From the NCBI RefSeq assembly GCF_000721495.1, contig NZ_JOHY01000008.1:248001-312000 (forward strand): 64,000 nt of DNA, given 5' to 3'. Under the pieces are notes generated by a model. It was not told the DNA's origin, did no database searches, and was given only the letters and a program-made list of their open reading frames with translations. Numbering within the stretch: position 1 is the first letter of the stretch; each line of letters begins with the position of its first letter. This document shows, piece by piece, positions 8,278 through 16,803 of this stretch. The position numbers were made by a program, and so were the translations under genes. The DNA is from Streptomyces sp. NRRL F-5123 (GTDB lineage: Bacteria; Actinomycetota; Actinomycetes; Streptomycetales; Streptomycetaceae).

Positions 8278-11200
8278 ATGACGGACACCGGTCAGATCCC
8301 CGGCGAGGGGCTGCCGGAGAACGCGGTCGGCGACGCGGCTCACCAGCCGCACACCGGCGCACTCGGCGCACCGCAGGCCACCGCCAACGGCTGGGGCGCG
8401 CAGCCCCCCGCAGGCCTCGACAACCCCCCCTACGGCTACCTCGACCAGCCCCCCGCCCCCGGTACCGGGCTCGACGACGAGGACGACGTGCTGCTCATGC
8501 CCGGGCCCCAGGGCACCTGGAGCGACCCGCAGCCCGTGCCGCTCCAGCCCGAACCGCCGCAGACACCGCTCCCCGCGGGCCACTTCGCACCGGGCTACGA
8601 GCCCGAATCGGCGCCCGGCCTCCCCTCGCCCGGCGCGTTCCACGAGCAGGGTTTCGCCGCCCCGGGGCAGCTGCCGGGCGGCGACGCCGCCGGATTCGTC
8701 CCGCAGGAGCAGGGTTTCGCCGGGCCGGACGCCGAGGGCGCCTCGGGCGTCGTGCCGGGCGCCGACCCGGGGTCCGTGCCGCAGCGCGCCGGGTTCGCCG
8801 CGCCGGGTGACCCGGCCGCCGCCGCCCCGCAGGGTGCGTCCGGTGACGTGGCGTCAGGTGCCGTCGCCGCGGGGGAGGGGTCGGCGCCCGGGCTCGTGCC
8901 GGGGCAGGCCGCGGGTGACGCGGGGCCCGGCTTCGGCAGGCAGGCGCAGGAGGCCGCTCCGTCCGGGGCCGGACCCGGGCTCGCCGTGCCGGGGCACTTC
9001 CCGGAGGCGCCGGACGCGGAGTTCGCGCCGGGTGCCGGATCCGCCGTGCCGGGGCACGCGCCGCAGGGCGAGCCTTCGCAGGGTGCGGGCTTCGCCGTGC
9101 CGGGCGAAGGGCAGGCGCTCGCGGGGCAGGCACCGGCCGCTCCGGCGGACCTCGCCGCGGTCCAGGGAACCGAACAGGGCGCCGGGGACGCCGGATCCGG
9201 GCAGCCGGCGGGCGCTGAGCCCGTCGCCGGGCAGGGCGCCCGGGCGACGGAGGACGCCGCGGTGCCGCAGGGCGCCGTGCCGGGCGGTGCCGCCGAGGGC
9301 GGCGCGCAGGACCCGGCCGCGGTACGGGTGCCGGGAACTGACGCCGCGCCGGTCGCGCCCGCCCCGCCGCGCCGCCCGCTGCACTTGGGCCCGCCGGTCC
9401 AGGACACCCCCAGCGGCGGCGTGTCCGTCCGCTCCCTCGCCGACCGCGGGCCCGCGCAGGGCGGTCCCGCACCGGCGCCGGTACGCGTGCAGGGCCCGCC
9501 GACCGCGGGCCCCGAATACCTCGACGTGCCGCCGCAGGGCCCGCACGCCATCCCCGCCCAGCAGAACGGCGAGCCCGGCGACCCCGCCGCGGGCCCGCAC
9601 GGCGGGTGGCCCGCGGCCGACCTGACGCCCTCCCAGCAGTCGCTCATCCCGCACGCCGACAGCATCATCCCTTCCCAGACGCCGCCGGAGCCCGTCACTG
9701 CCCTCCCGCCGGCCGAGCCCCCCGCGGCGCCCGTTCCGGCACCCGGCACGGGGCAGGAGGAGGCGCCCGCCGGTGAGGCCGCAGGCGCCGCCGGGCCCGC
9801 CGCGCAGGACGCGACCGCGACCCCGCCGCAGGGCACCGCCGTGCCCGCGCCCGCCCTCGCCGGGCCCGCAGCGGCGCCGTCCGCCCCGGGCCAGCCCGCC
9901 GCGGCGCCCATCGGCCTCGACCTCGCCGCCCCGCCGTCCGGCCCGGCCTTCGACGAGCAGGCCGCCGCGCCCGCAGCCCCCGACGAGCAGGCCGCGGCCG
10001 AACTCCCGGCCCAGGACACCGAGGCGGCGGCCGTACCGGACGCGTCCGCCCTGCAGACGTCGGAGGCCGTGGTGGCGGCGCCCGCCGAGGCGCAGGCCGC
10101 GGAGGCGGCCCCGGCCGCCGAAGCCGTCCAGGCCGCCGAAGCCGCAGAAGCCGAAGCCGCGCCCGCCGCCGAGGCGCAGGCCGCGGACGGGGCGCAGGCC
10201 GCCGCCGTGTCCGCTCCCGCCGGGGAGCCCGCGGAGGCGTACGAGCCCGCCGTGCGCGACGCCGTCCACCGCGTCATCCGCGAACGCCGCGACATCCGCA
10301 ACGGCTTCCGCTCCGACGCCATCCCGCCCGAGGTGCTGCTGCGCGTCCTGGAGGCCGCGCACACCGCCCCGAGCGTCGGCCACTCCCAGCCGTGGGATTT
10401 CGTCGTCATCCGCTCCGAGAAGACCCGGGAGAAGATGCACGAGCTGGCCATGGCCCAGCGCGAGGCGTACGCCAAGTCGCTGCCGAAGGCCCGCGCCCGG
10501 CAGTTCCGCGAGCTGAAGATCGAGGCGATCCTCGACACGCCCGTCAACATCGTCGTCACCGCCGACCCCACGCGCGGCGGCCGGCACACCCTCGGCCGGC
10601 ACACCCAGCCGCAGATGGCGCCGTACTCCTCCGCGCTCGCCGTCGAGAACCTCTGGCTCGCCGCCCGCGCGGAGGGCCTCGGCGTCGGGTGGGTGAGCTT
10701 TTTCGACGAGCGCCAGGTGGTCGCCGAACTCGGCCTGCCCGAGCACCTGGAGGTCGTCGCGTACCTGTGCGTCGGGTACGTCGACGAATTCCCCGAGGAG
10801 CCCGAGCTGATGCAGGCGGGCTGGTCGCAGCGCCGCCCGCTGTCCTGGGTCGTCCACGAGGAGGAGTACGGCAACCGGGCGCTGCCCGGCGAGGAGCCGC
10901 ACGACCTCCTGGAGGAGACGCTGCGCGCCATCCGCCCGCTCGACGCGAAGGCCCTCGGCGAGGCGTGGGAGCGGCAGAAGCGGATGACCAAACCCGCCGG
11001 GGCCCTCGGCATGCTGGAGATCATCTCCGCCCAGCTCGCCGGGCTCTCCCGGGTGTGCCCCGCGCCCATCCCCGAGCCCGCTGCCGTGGCGATCTTCGCC
11101 GGCGACCACGGGGTGCACGCCCAGGGCGTCACCTCGTGGCCCCAGGAGGTCACCGGGCAGATGGTCGCGAACTTCCTCGGCGGCGGGGCGGTCTGCAACG

Positions 11201-11958
11201 CCTTCGCCAACCAGGTCGGCGCGGAGGTCTGCGTCATCGACGTCGGCGTCGCCTCGGAGCTGCCCGGCACGCCGGGGCTGCTGCCGCGCAAGGTGCGCGC
11301 CGGGACCGCCGACTTCACCGCGGGCCCCGCGATGACCCGCGAGGAGGCGCTGCGCGCGATCGAGGTCGGCATCGAGACCGCCCGCGATCTGGTGGCCGCC
11401 GGCAACAAGGCGCTGCTCACCGGTGAGATGGGCATCGCCAACACGACGACCTCGGCGGCGCTCATCGCGGTCTTCACCGGCACGGACCCGGCGGAGGTCA
11501 CCGGGCGCGGCACCGGCATCAACGACGAGATGCACGCGCGCAAGGTGGACGTCGTACGGCGCGCCCTGGAGCTGCACCGGCCCGACCCGGCGGACCCGAT
11601 CGCGGTCCTCACCGCGATCGGCGGGCTCGAACACGCCGCGATCACCGGCCTGCTGCTCGGGGCGGCGGCGCTGCGCACGCCCGTCATCCTCGACGGGGTG
11701 TCCGCGGGGGCCGCGGCGCTCGTGGCCCGCGCCATCGCGCCCGAGGTGCTGGCCGCTTGCATCGCCGGCCACCGCAGCGCCGAGCCCGGCCACGTCGCCG
11801 CCCTCACCGCGCTGGGGCTCCGCCCCCTGGTCGACCTCGACCTCCGCCTCGGCGAAGGCACGGGCGCGCTCCTCGCGCTCCCCCTCGTCCAGAGCGCCGC
11901 CCGCGTCATGCACGAGGTCGCCACCTTCGACGCCGCCGGCGTCACCGAGAAGTCCTGA
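8278..11958 (+). CDS. cobT: BluB-CobT fusion with long disordered N-terminus: DMB synthase and nicotinate-nucleotide:DMB phosphoribosyltransferase
   Basis: This 1226-aa protein combines two steps of the cobalamin lower ligand. Residues 1 to about 650 are Pro/Ala/Gly/Gln-rich low complexity with recurrent GFA(A/V)PG and PGL-like words. Residues about 655-870 are a BluB-type nitroreductase domain (RRDIRNGF, APSVGHSQPWDFVVI, GLGVGWVSFFD), which in BluB cuts FMN to make 5,6-dimethylbenzimidazole. Residues about 875-1226 are CobT, with KPAGALGMLE, IFAGDHGVHAQGV, GEMGIANTTTSAAL and the catalytic Glu near residue 1193 in LGEGTGAL. CobT moves phosphoribose from nicotinate mononucleotide onto the base. 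The ATG at 8278 follows GCGAGGGG. BluB-CobT fusions are known in actinomycetes; the length and composition of the leader are unusual. No frame break was seen. Confidence 0.9.
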   Translation: MTDTGQIPGEGLPENAVGDAAHQPHTGALGAPQATANGWGAQPPAGLDNPPYGYLDQPPAPGTGLDDEDDVLLMPGPQGTWSDPQPVPLQPEPPQTPLPAGHFAPGYEPESAPGLPSPGAFHEQGFAAPGQLPGGDAAGFVPQEQGFAGPDAEGASGVVPGADPGSVPQRAGFAAPGDPAAAAPQGASGDVASGAVAAGEGSAPGLVPGQAAGDAGPGFGRQAQEAAPSGAGPGLAVPGHFPEAPDAEFAPGAGSAVPGHAPQGEPSQGAGFAVPGEGQALAGQAPAAPADLAAVQGTEQGAGDAGSGQPAGAEPVAGQGARATEDAAVPQGAVPGGAAEGGAQDPAAVRVPGTDAAPVAPAPPRRPLHLGPPVQDTPSGGVSVRSLADRGPAQGGPAPAPVRVQGPPTAGPEYLDVPPQGPHAIPAQQNGEPGDPAAGPHGGWPAADLTPSQQSLIPHADSIIPSQTPPEPVTALPPAEPPAAPVPAPGTGQEEAPAGEAAGAAGPAAQDATATPPQGTAVPAPALAGPAAAPSAPGQPAAAPIGLDLAAPPSGPAFDEQAAAPAAPDEQAAAELPAQDTEAAAVPDASALQTSEAVVAAPAEAQAAEAAPAAEAVQAAEAAEAEAAPAAEAQAADGAQAAAVSAPAGEPAEAYEPAVRDAVHRVIRERRDIRNGFRSDAIPPEVLLRVLEAAHTAPSVGHSQPWDFVVIRSEKTREKMHELAMAQREAYAKSLPKARARQFRELKIEAILDTPVNIVVTADPTRGGRHTLGRHTQPQMAPYSSALAVENLWLAARAEGLGVGWVSFFDERQVVAELGLPEHLEVVAYLCVGYVDEFPEEPELMQAGWSQRRPLSWVVHEEEYGNRALPGEEPHDLLEETLRAIRPLDAKALGEAWERQKRMTKPAGALGMLEIISAQLAGLSRVCPAPIPEPAAVAIFAGDHGVHAQGVTSWPQEVTGQMVANFLGGGAVCNAFANQVGAEVCVIDVGVASELPGTPGLLPRKVRAGTADFTAGPAMTREEALRAIEVGIETARDLVAAGNKALLTGEMGIANTTTSAALIAVFTGTDPAEVTGRGTGINDEMHARKVDVVRRALELHRPDPADPIAVLTAIGGLEHAAITGLLLGAAALRTPVILDGVSAGAAALVARAIAPEVLAACIAGHRSAEPGHVAALTALGLRPLVDLDLRLGEGTGALLALPLVQSAARVMHEVATFDAAGVTEKS

Positions 11959-12286
11959 CCTCCCCCGGGGCGGGGTTTTCCCGCCCCGGGGGTGCGTCCC
12001 GCGCCGGTCGCGCGACCGTCCACCTGTGGTGGGTTCCCCGCGCAGTCCTCCCCCGGAACTTCGCCTGGGAGGTGCCCCCACGCGCCCCCGGATTGCCGCG
12101 CCGGGCAACCGTTTTCAGGGGCGCGGGGAACTGCGCGCCCAGCCATCCGCCGGGGGACGGTCCCGTGGCGAAGGAGACGTGGCAGCCCGGAGGACTGGGC
12201 GGTGCCCCGGCGGAGCCGAGGGCCGGAAGGCCCGAGCGAAGGCGCAACGTAAGATCAGAGCCCGCCCGAACTGCCGAAGGAGCGCG
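11959..12286. other. 328-bp intergenic region with a Streptomyces-type dispersed motif
   Basis: No gene is supported. The region contains CCTGGGAGGTGCCCCC (12064-12079) and the core AGGGGCGCGGGGAACTGCGC (12117-12136), both resembling short motifs scattered between streptomycete genes. The second recurs near 18.1-18.4 kb in this window. A TAAGAT hexamer at 12250-12255 is a candidate -10 for the following cysG-type gene. Confidence 0.4.
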
Positions 12287-13540
12287 ATGGATCGCAAGGA
12301 CGACGCCCCCGCCTACCCCGTGGGGCTGCGGCTGGCGGGGCGCCGGGTCGTGGTGGTCGGCGGGGGGCAGGTCGCCCAGCGGCGGCTGCCCGCGCTGCTG
12401 TCGGCCGGCGCCGACGTCGTCCTGGTCGCCCCGGAGGCGACGCCCTCCGTGGAGGCGATGGCCGAGGCCGGCGAACTGCGCTGGGAGCGCCGCCCATACC
12501 GTACGGGCGACCTCGCGGAGGCCTGGTACGCGCTGGTCGCCACGCGCGACCCCGCCGCGAACGCCGCGGCCTCCGCGGAGGCGGAGGAGCGCCGGGTGTG
12601 GTGCGTGCGCAGCGACGACGCGAACGCGGCGTCCGCGTGGACGCCGGCGACGGGCCGCACGGACGGTGTGACCGTCGCCGTCCTCAGCGGCCGGGACCCG
12701 CGCCGCAGCGCCGCCGTGCGGGACGCCGTGGTCGAGGGGCTGCGTGACGGCTCCCTCGTGGCGCCCCGGCACCGGGACCGCACCGCGGGCGTCGCGCTGG
12801 TCGGCGGCGGTCCGGGCGACCCGGACCTGATCACCGTGCGCGGCCGCCGCCTCCTCGCCGAGGCGGACGTCGTGATCGCCGACCGGCTCGGCCCGCGCGA
12901 CCTGCTGGACGAGCTGCCGCCGCACGTCGAGGTGATCGACGCGGCGAAGATCCCGTACGGCCGGGCGATGGCCCAGGAGGCCATCAACGCCGCGCTGATC
13001 GAGCACGCGAAGGCCGGCAAGGCCGTGGTGCGGCTCAAGGGCGGCGACCCGTTCGTCTTCGGCCGCGGCATGGAGGAGGCGGAGGCCCTCGCCGCCGCGG
13101 GTATCCCGGTGAGCGTCGTCCCCGGCATCTCCAGCTCGATCAGCGTGCCCGGCGCGGCCGGCATCCCGGTCACGCACCGGGGCGTGGCGCACGAGTTCAC
13201 CGTGGTGAGCGGCCATGTCGCCCCGGACGACGCGCGCTCGCTGGTCGACTGGCCCGCGCTGGCGCGCATGCGCGGCACGCTCGTGCTGCTGATGGCCGTG
13301 GAGCGGATCGGCGCCATCGCGGACGCCCTGATCGCGGGCGGCCGCCCGGCGGGGACGCCGGTCGCGGTGGTGCAGGAGGGCACGACGGCGGCGCAGCGCC
13401 GGGTGGACGCCACGCTCGCGTCGGTGGCCCGCATCGTCACCGAGGAGGGCGTACGGCCGCCCGCGGTGATCGTCGTCGGCGACGTCGTGACGGTGGGGCG
13501 GCCGGGCGGCACGTACACCGAGGGCAACGTCCATGGCTGA
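12287..13540 (+). CDS. cysG: Siroheme synthase-type protein: precorrin-2 dehydrogenase plus uroporphyrinogen-III C-methyltransferase
   Basis: This 417-aa protein has an N-terminal NAD-binding domain (residues about 10-160, GRRVVVVGGGQVAQRRLPAL) like the dehydrogenase/ferrochelatase half of CysG. A C-terminal SUMT domain runs from about 165 to 410, with VGGGPGDPDLITVRG, RLKGGDPFVFGRG and VVPGISSSISVPG, the three hallmarks of uroporphyrinogen-III methylases. It would produce precorrin-2, the branch point to siroheme and cobalamin, so it fits beside cobL and cobT. AAGGAG lies 4 nt before the ATG. Whether the N-domain also inserts iron cannot be judged. Its 3' end overlaps the methylase gene that follows by 8 nt. 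Confidence 0.9.
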   Translation: MDRKDDAPAYPVGLRLAGRRVVVVGGGQVAQRRLPALLSAGADVVLVAPEATPSVEAMAEAGELRWERRPYRTGDLAEAWYALVATRDPAANAAASAEAEERRVWCVRSDDANAASAWTPATGRTDGVTVAVLSGRDPRRSAAVRDAVVEGLRDGSLVAPRHRDRTAGVALVGGGPGDPDLITVRGRRLLAEADVVIADRLGPRDLLDELPPHVEVIDAAKIPYGRAMAQEAINAALIEHAKAGKAVVRLKGGDPFVFGRGMEEAEALAAAGIPVSVVPGISSSISVPGAAGIPVTHRGVAHEFTVVSGHVAPDDARSLVDWPALARMRGTLVLLMAVERIGAIADALIAGGRPAGTPVAVVQEGTTAAQRRVDATLASVARIVTEEGVRPPAVIVVGDVVTVGRPGGTYTEGNVHG

Positions 13541-14345
13541 ACCGGTCGCGGTCACCGATCCGGACGACCCGCGGCTGCACGACTACACCGGCCTCACCGA
13601 CGTCGAGCTGCGGCGCCGCCGCGAGCCCGCGGAGGGCCTCTTCATCGCCGAGGGCCAGAAGGTGGTCCGGCGGGCCCTGGCCGCCGGCTACCCGATGCGC
13701 TCGATGCTGCTCACCGAGAAGTGGGTGGCGGCGCTGCGGGACGTCGTCGACGAGGTGCCCGCGCCCGTCTACGTCGTCGACGACGACCTCGCCGAGCGCG
13801 TCACGGGCTACCACGTCCACCGTGGCGCGCTCGCCGCGATGCAGCGCAAACCGCTGCCGGACGCCGCGGGCGTGCTCGCGGCCGCGCGCCGCGTCGTGGT
13901 GATGGAGGCGGTGAACGACCACACCAACATCGGCGCGATCTTCCGCAGTGCCGCCGCCCTGGGCATGGACGCGGTCCTGCTGTCGCCGGACTGCGCCGAC
14001 CCGCTCTACCGCCGCTCGGTGAAGGTCTCGATGGGGGCGGTCTTCTCCGTGCCGTACGCGCGGCTGGAGGCCTGGCCGCGCGATCTGTACGGCACGGTGA
14101 AGGAGGCCGGCTTCCGGCTGCTGGCGCTCACCCCGGCGGCGCACGCCACCGCGCTGCCGGAGCTTCCGGTCGCCGAACTCCCGCGGCTGGCCCTGCTGCT
14201 GGGCGCCGAGGGGCCGGGCCTCAGCCCGAAGGCGCTGGCCGCCGCCGACACCCTCGTCCGCATCCCGATGTCCCACGACATCGACTCGCTCAACGTGGGC
14301 GCGGCCGCCGCGGTGGCCTTCTACGCCGTGGCCGCCGGCGCGTAA
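13533..14345 (+). CDS. SpoU/TrmH-family RNA 2'-O-methyltransferase
   Basis: This 270-aa protein is a SPOUT-class RNA ribose methylase. The three SpoU motifs are visible: NDHTNIGAIFRSAAALG, LLLGAEGPGLS and IPMSHDIDSLNVGAAAAVAF, the last forming the knotted SAM site. The N-terminal about 100 residues form the substrate-binding extension (GLFIAEGQKVVRRAL), typical of the RlmB/TsnR-like subgroup. The exact rRNA or tRNA target is not predictable, although thiostrepton-type 23S methylases belong to the same fold. The start overlaps the cysG-type gene by 8 nt, so translation is probably coupled. No functional link with corrin synthesis is evident. Confidence 0.88.
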   Translation: MAEPVAVTDPDDPRLHDYTGLTDVELRRRREPAEGLFIAEGQKVVRRALAAGYPMRSMLLTEKWVAALRDVVDEVPAPVYVVDDDLAERVTGYHVHRGALAAMQRKPLPDAAGVLAAARRVVVMEAVNDHTNIGAIFRSAAALGMDAVLLSPDCADPLYRRSVKVSMGAVFSVPYARLEAWPRDLYGTVKEAGFRLLALTPAAHATALPELPVAELPRLALLLGAEGPGLSPKALAAADTLVRIPMSHDIDSLNVGAAAAVAFYAVAAGA

Positions 14346-14535
14346 TTCCGCGGGGAATGCGGTCCCGATAAAGAAATGCCGACCGCCGCCCATTGCCCGA
14401 CCCTCCCGCCCGATATTCCCCCACGTCATATACCACCGCCCTGTGGAGGGACTGTGGATTCCGCCCCCGTGCCGGCCGCGGGGGTGGTGCTAGGGTTGCC
14501 GTAATTCTGGTAGCGGGCAGCGGAGATGGGTGCAC

Positions 14536-15543
14536 ATGAAAATTCTTGTCACCGGCGGCGCGGGCTATATCGGCAGTACGGTCGCGAGCGCCCTGCTGGA
14601 CGAGGGGCACACCCCGGTCATCCTCGACAGCCTGGTCACCGGGCTCGAGGAGTTCACCGAGGGCCGGGTGTTCTACCGCGGGGACATCGCGGACGGCCCG
14701 CTCCTGGACCGTATTTTCCGTGAGCACCCGGACATCACGGCGGTCGTGCACTGCGCGGCGCTGATCGTCGTCCCCGATTCGGTGGCCGAACCGCTGCGCT
14801 ACTACCGGGAAAACGTGGCGAAGACCATCGCCCTGCTCGAACACCTGGAACGCAACGGCTGCCGCCGTATCCTCTTCAGCTCGTCGGCCTCGGTCTACGA
14901 GCCGGGCGCGGACTTCGCGGTGGACGAGGAATCCCCGGTGGCCGCCGGCAGCCCCTACGCGCAGACCAAGGCCGTGATCGACCGCATCCTCGCCGACACC
15001 GCCGCGGGGACGGAGCTGCGCGCGGTGTCGCTGCGCTACTTCAACCCCATCGGCGCCGACCCGCGTATGCGCACCGGCCTCCAGGTCCGCGAAGCCTCGC
15101 ACGCCCTCGGCAAGATGATCGCCGCCTGGGAGAGCGGCGACGTCTTCCGGGTGACGGGCACGGACTGGCCCACCCGCGACGGCAGCGGCATCCGCGACTA
15201 CATCCACGTCTGGGACCTCGCGCGCGCCCACGTCGCCGCCCTCGCCCGCTTCGACAGCGTCGTCGGCGGCGACCGGCCCCCGCACCTGGTCGTCAACCTC
15301 GGTACGGGCAAGGGCACCACGGTGCGCGAGCTGGCCGCGGCCTTCGGCGAGGTCACCGGCGTCCCGCTGCGCACCGAGGACGTACCGAGCCGCCCCGGGG
15401 ACGTCGCGGGCGCCTACACCCGCACCGAGCGCTCGGCCCGGCTGCTGGGCTGGAAGCCGGAGTACGACGTGCGCGACGGCATCCGCGACTCCATCGCCTG
15501 GCGCGGGCGGCTGCTGGAGCTGCTCGGCCCGGTCGAGGACTGA
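14536..15543 (+). CDS. galE: UDP-glucose 4-epimerase
   Basis: This 335-aa short-chain dehydrogenase-type epimerase would interconvert UDP-glucose and UDP-galactose. It begins with the NAD-binding GGAGYIGS motif at residues 7-14. The catalytic SSS segment (ILFSSSASVY) follows, with the Tyr141-x3-Lys145 pair in SPYAQTK, and the GalE-type sequence LRYFNPIGADP. The ATG at 14536 has GGAGA 9 nt upstream and is preferred to the GTG two codons earlier. A TAGGGT hexamer at 14491-14496 may be its -10. The gene is monocistronic, with a large hairpin spanning the stop codon. Confidence 0.92.
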   Translation: MKILVTGGAGYIGSTVASALLDEGHTPVILDSLVTGLEEFTEGRVFYRGDIADGPLLDRIFREHPDITAVVHCAALIVVPDSVAEPLRYYRENVAKTIALLEHLERNGCRRILFSSSASVYEPGADFAVDEESPVAAGSPYAQTKAVIDRILADTAAGTELRAVSLRYFNPIGADPRMRTGLQVREASHALGKMIAAWESGDVFRVTGTDWPTRDGSGIRDYIHVWDLARAHVAALARFDSVVGGDRPPHLVVNLGTGKGTTVRELAAAFGEVTGVPLRTEDVPSRPGDVAGAYTRTERSARLLGWKPEYDVRDGIRDSIAWRGRLLELLGPVED

Positions 15544-15581
15544 ACAAGACCGCGGCCGCGGTCCGGTCCAGTCCTCGACCG
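15530..15581. terminator. Nested hairpin spanning the galE stop codon
   Basis: CGGTCGAGGACTG (15530-15542) and CAGTCCTCGACCG (15569-15581) are perfect 13-bp arms. The loop contains a 16-bp perfect palindrome, GACCGCGGCCGCGGTC (15548-15563). galE and the acyl-CoA dehydrogenase genes converge here, so this is probably a shared terminator. The left arm lies inside the final galE codons. Confidence 0.6.
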
Positions 15582-15633
15582 CGGACGCGGCCGCAGCGGG
15601 CCGGCGGAGGGCTTCCGCCGGCCCGGCCGTGCC

Positions 15634-16803
15634 TCAGGGCGCGGGCGGCAGGTCCACCAGGGCCGCCAGCCGGCGGCGGTGGTGGCCGGGGGAGCCCAGC
15701 GCGATCTCGTCGGCCTTCGCGCGCTTGAGGTACAGGTGCGCCGGGTGCTCCCACGTCATGCCGATGCCGCCGTGCAGCTGCACCGCCTCCTCCGCCGCGC
15801 GCACCGCGACAGGCGAGACGTACGCCTGCGCGACCGCCACCGCGATCTCCGCCTCGGCAGCCTGCGCCGGCGACTCCCAGGAGGCCAGCGCGGCAGCCGC
15901 GTTGCGCGCCGCCGCGCGGGCGGACACGACCTCCAGCCACAGGTCGGCCAGCCGGTGCTTGAGTGCCTGGAAGGAGCCCAGGACCCGGCCGAACTGGTGC
16001 CGCTGCTTCAGATGGCCGACCGTCCCGTCCAGGCACCACTGCGCCGTGCCGAGCTGCTCCGACGCCAGCAGCCCCGCCCCGGTCAGCAGCGCCCGCTCCA
16101 GCGCGGCCCGCGCGGTCTCCCCGGTGGCCAGCGGCCGCCCCGGCGCGCCGTCCAGTGTGACGTCCGTCAGCGGCCGGGTCAGGTCCAGGCTCACCGGGCG
16201 GCGCAGCACCACCGATTCCGCGGCCACCTCGTGGAGTCCGGGCCCGTCCGGCCCCTCGGCGGGCACCACCAGCACACCCGCCCCCACCGCGTCGGCCACG
16301 CTCGTGACCCGGCCCGACAGCCGCCCCGCGGCGTCCGCCCGCACCCCCGCGGGGAAGCCGCCGCCCGGCGCCGCGGACAGCGGCACCGCGAGGGCCGCGG
16401 TGACCCCGCCCGCCGCCAGCCGCCCGAGCAGCGCCGCCGCGGCCTCCCCGGGCTCCCCGGCCCCCGCGCAGCCCAGCAGCGCCGAGGCCGCGAGCACCGC
16501 GCTGCCCAGGAAGGGCACGGGGGCGACCGCGCCGCCCAGCTCCTCCAGTACCACCGCGGCCTCCCGCGCGGTGCCGCCCTGCCCGCCGTACTCCTCTGGC
16601 ACCAGCAGCCCGGCAAGGCCCAGCTCGCCGCCCAGCACCCGCCACAGGGCGGGGTCGTAGGGCTCGTCCGTCTCGATCCGGCCCAGCACCGCGGCCGGGC
16701 CGCAGCGGTCGGCGAGCACCGAGCGGACGGCGGCGCGCAGGTCGTCCTCGACGTCGGAGTACAGCAGGCCGGGCGCCGCGGGGGAGGGGGTCGTGGCGGT
16801 CAT
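15634..16803 (-). CDS. Acyl-CoA dehydrogenase
   Basis: This 389-aa flavoprotein belongs to the acyl-CoA dehydrogenase superfamily, which oxidises an acyl-CoA to the 2-enoyl-CoA with FAD. It has a helical N-domain (residues 1 to about 115, VPEEYGGQGG) and a Gly/Ala-rich middle domain that is shorter and less canonical than usual. The C-terminal helical domain carries RHQFGRVLGSFQALKHRLADLW and VQLHGGIGMTWEHPAHLYLKRA. The ATG overlaps the stop of the upstream dehydrogenase gene by 4 nt, and AAGGA lies about 8 nt before it. Paired divergent dehydrogenases like these often form heteromers acting on steroid side chains or unusual acyl-CoAs; here that is inference from the pairing and the operator upstream. 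Confidence 0.88.
   Translation of the reverse strand: MTATTPSPAAPGLLYSDVEDDLRAAVRSVLADRCGPAAVLGRIETDEPYDPALWRVLGGELGLAGLLVPEEYGGQGGTAREAAVVLEELGGAVAPVPFLGSAVLAASALLGCAGAGEPGEAAAALLGRLAAGGVTAALAVPLSAAPGGGFPAGVRADAAGRLSGRVTSVADAVGAGVLVVPAEGPDGPGLHEVAAESVVLRRPVSLDLTRPLTDVTLDGAPGRPLATGETARAALERALLTGAGLLASEQLGTAQWCLDGTVGHLKQRHQFGRVLGSFQALKHRLADLWLEVVSARAAARNAAAALASWESPAQAAEAEIAVAVAQAYVSPVAVRAAEEAVQLHGGIGMTWEHPAHLYLKRAKADEIALGSPGHHRRRLAALVDLPPAP

Noticed and set aside
8278..10230. The cobT leader as a separate protein or shadow reading frame
   Set aside because: It is in frame with BluB-CobT, starts with a well-placed ribosome-binding site and keeps one frame for 650 codons. Most of the open frames on the other strands here are composition artefacts.
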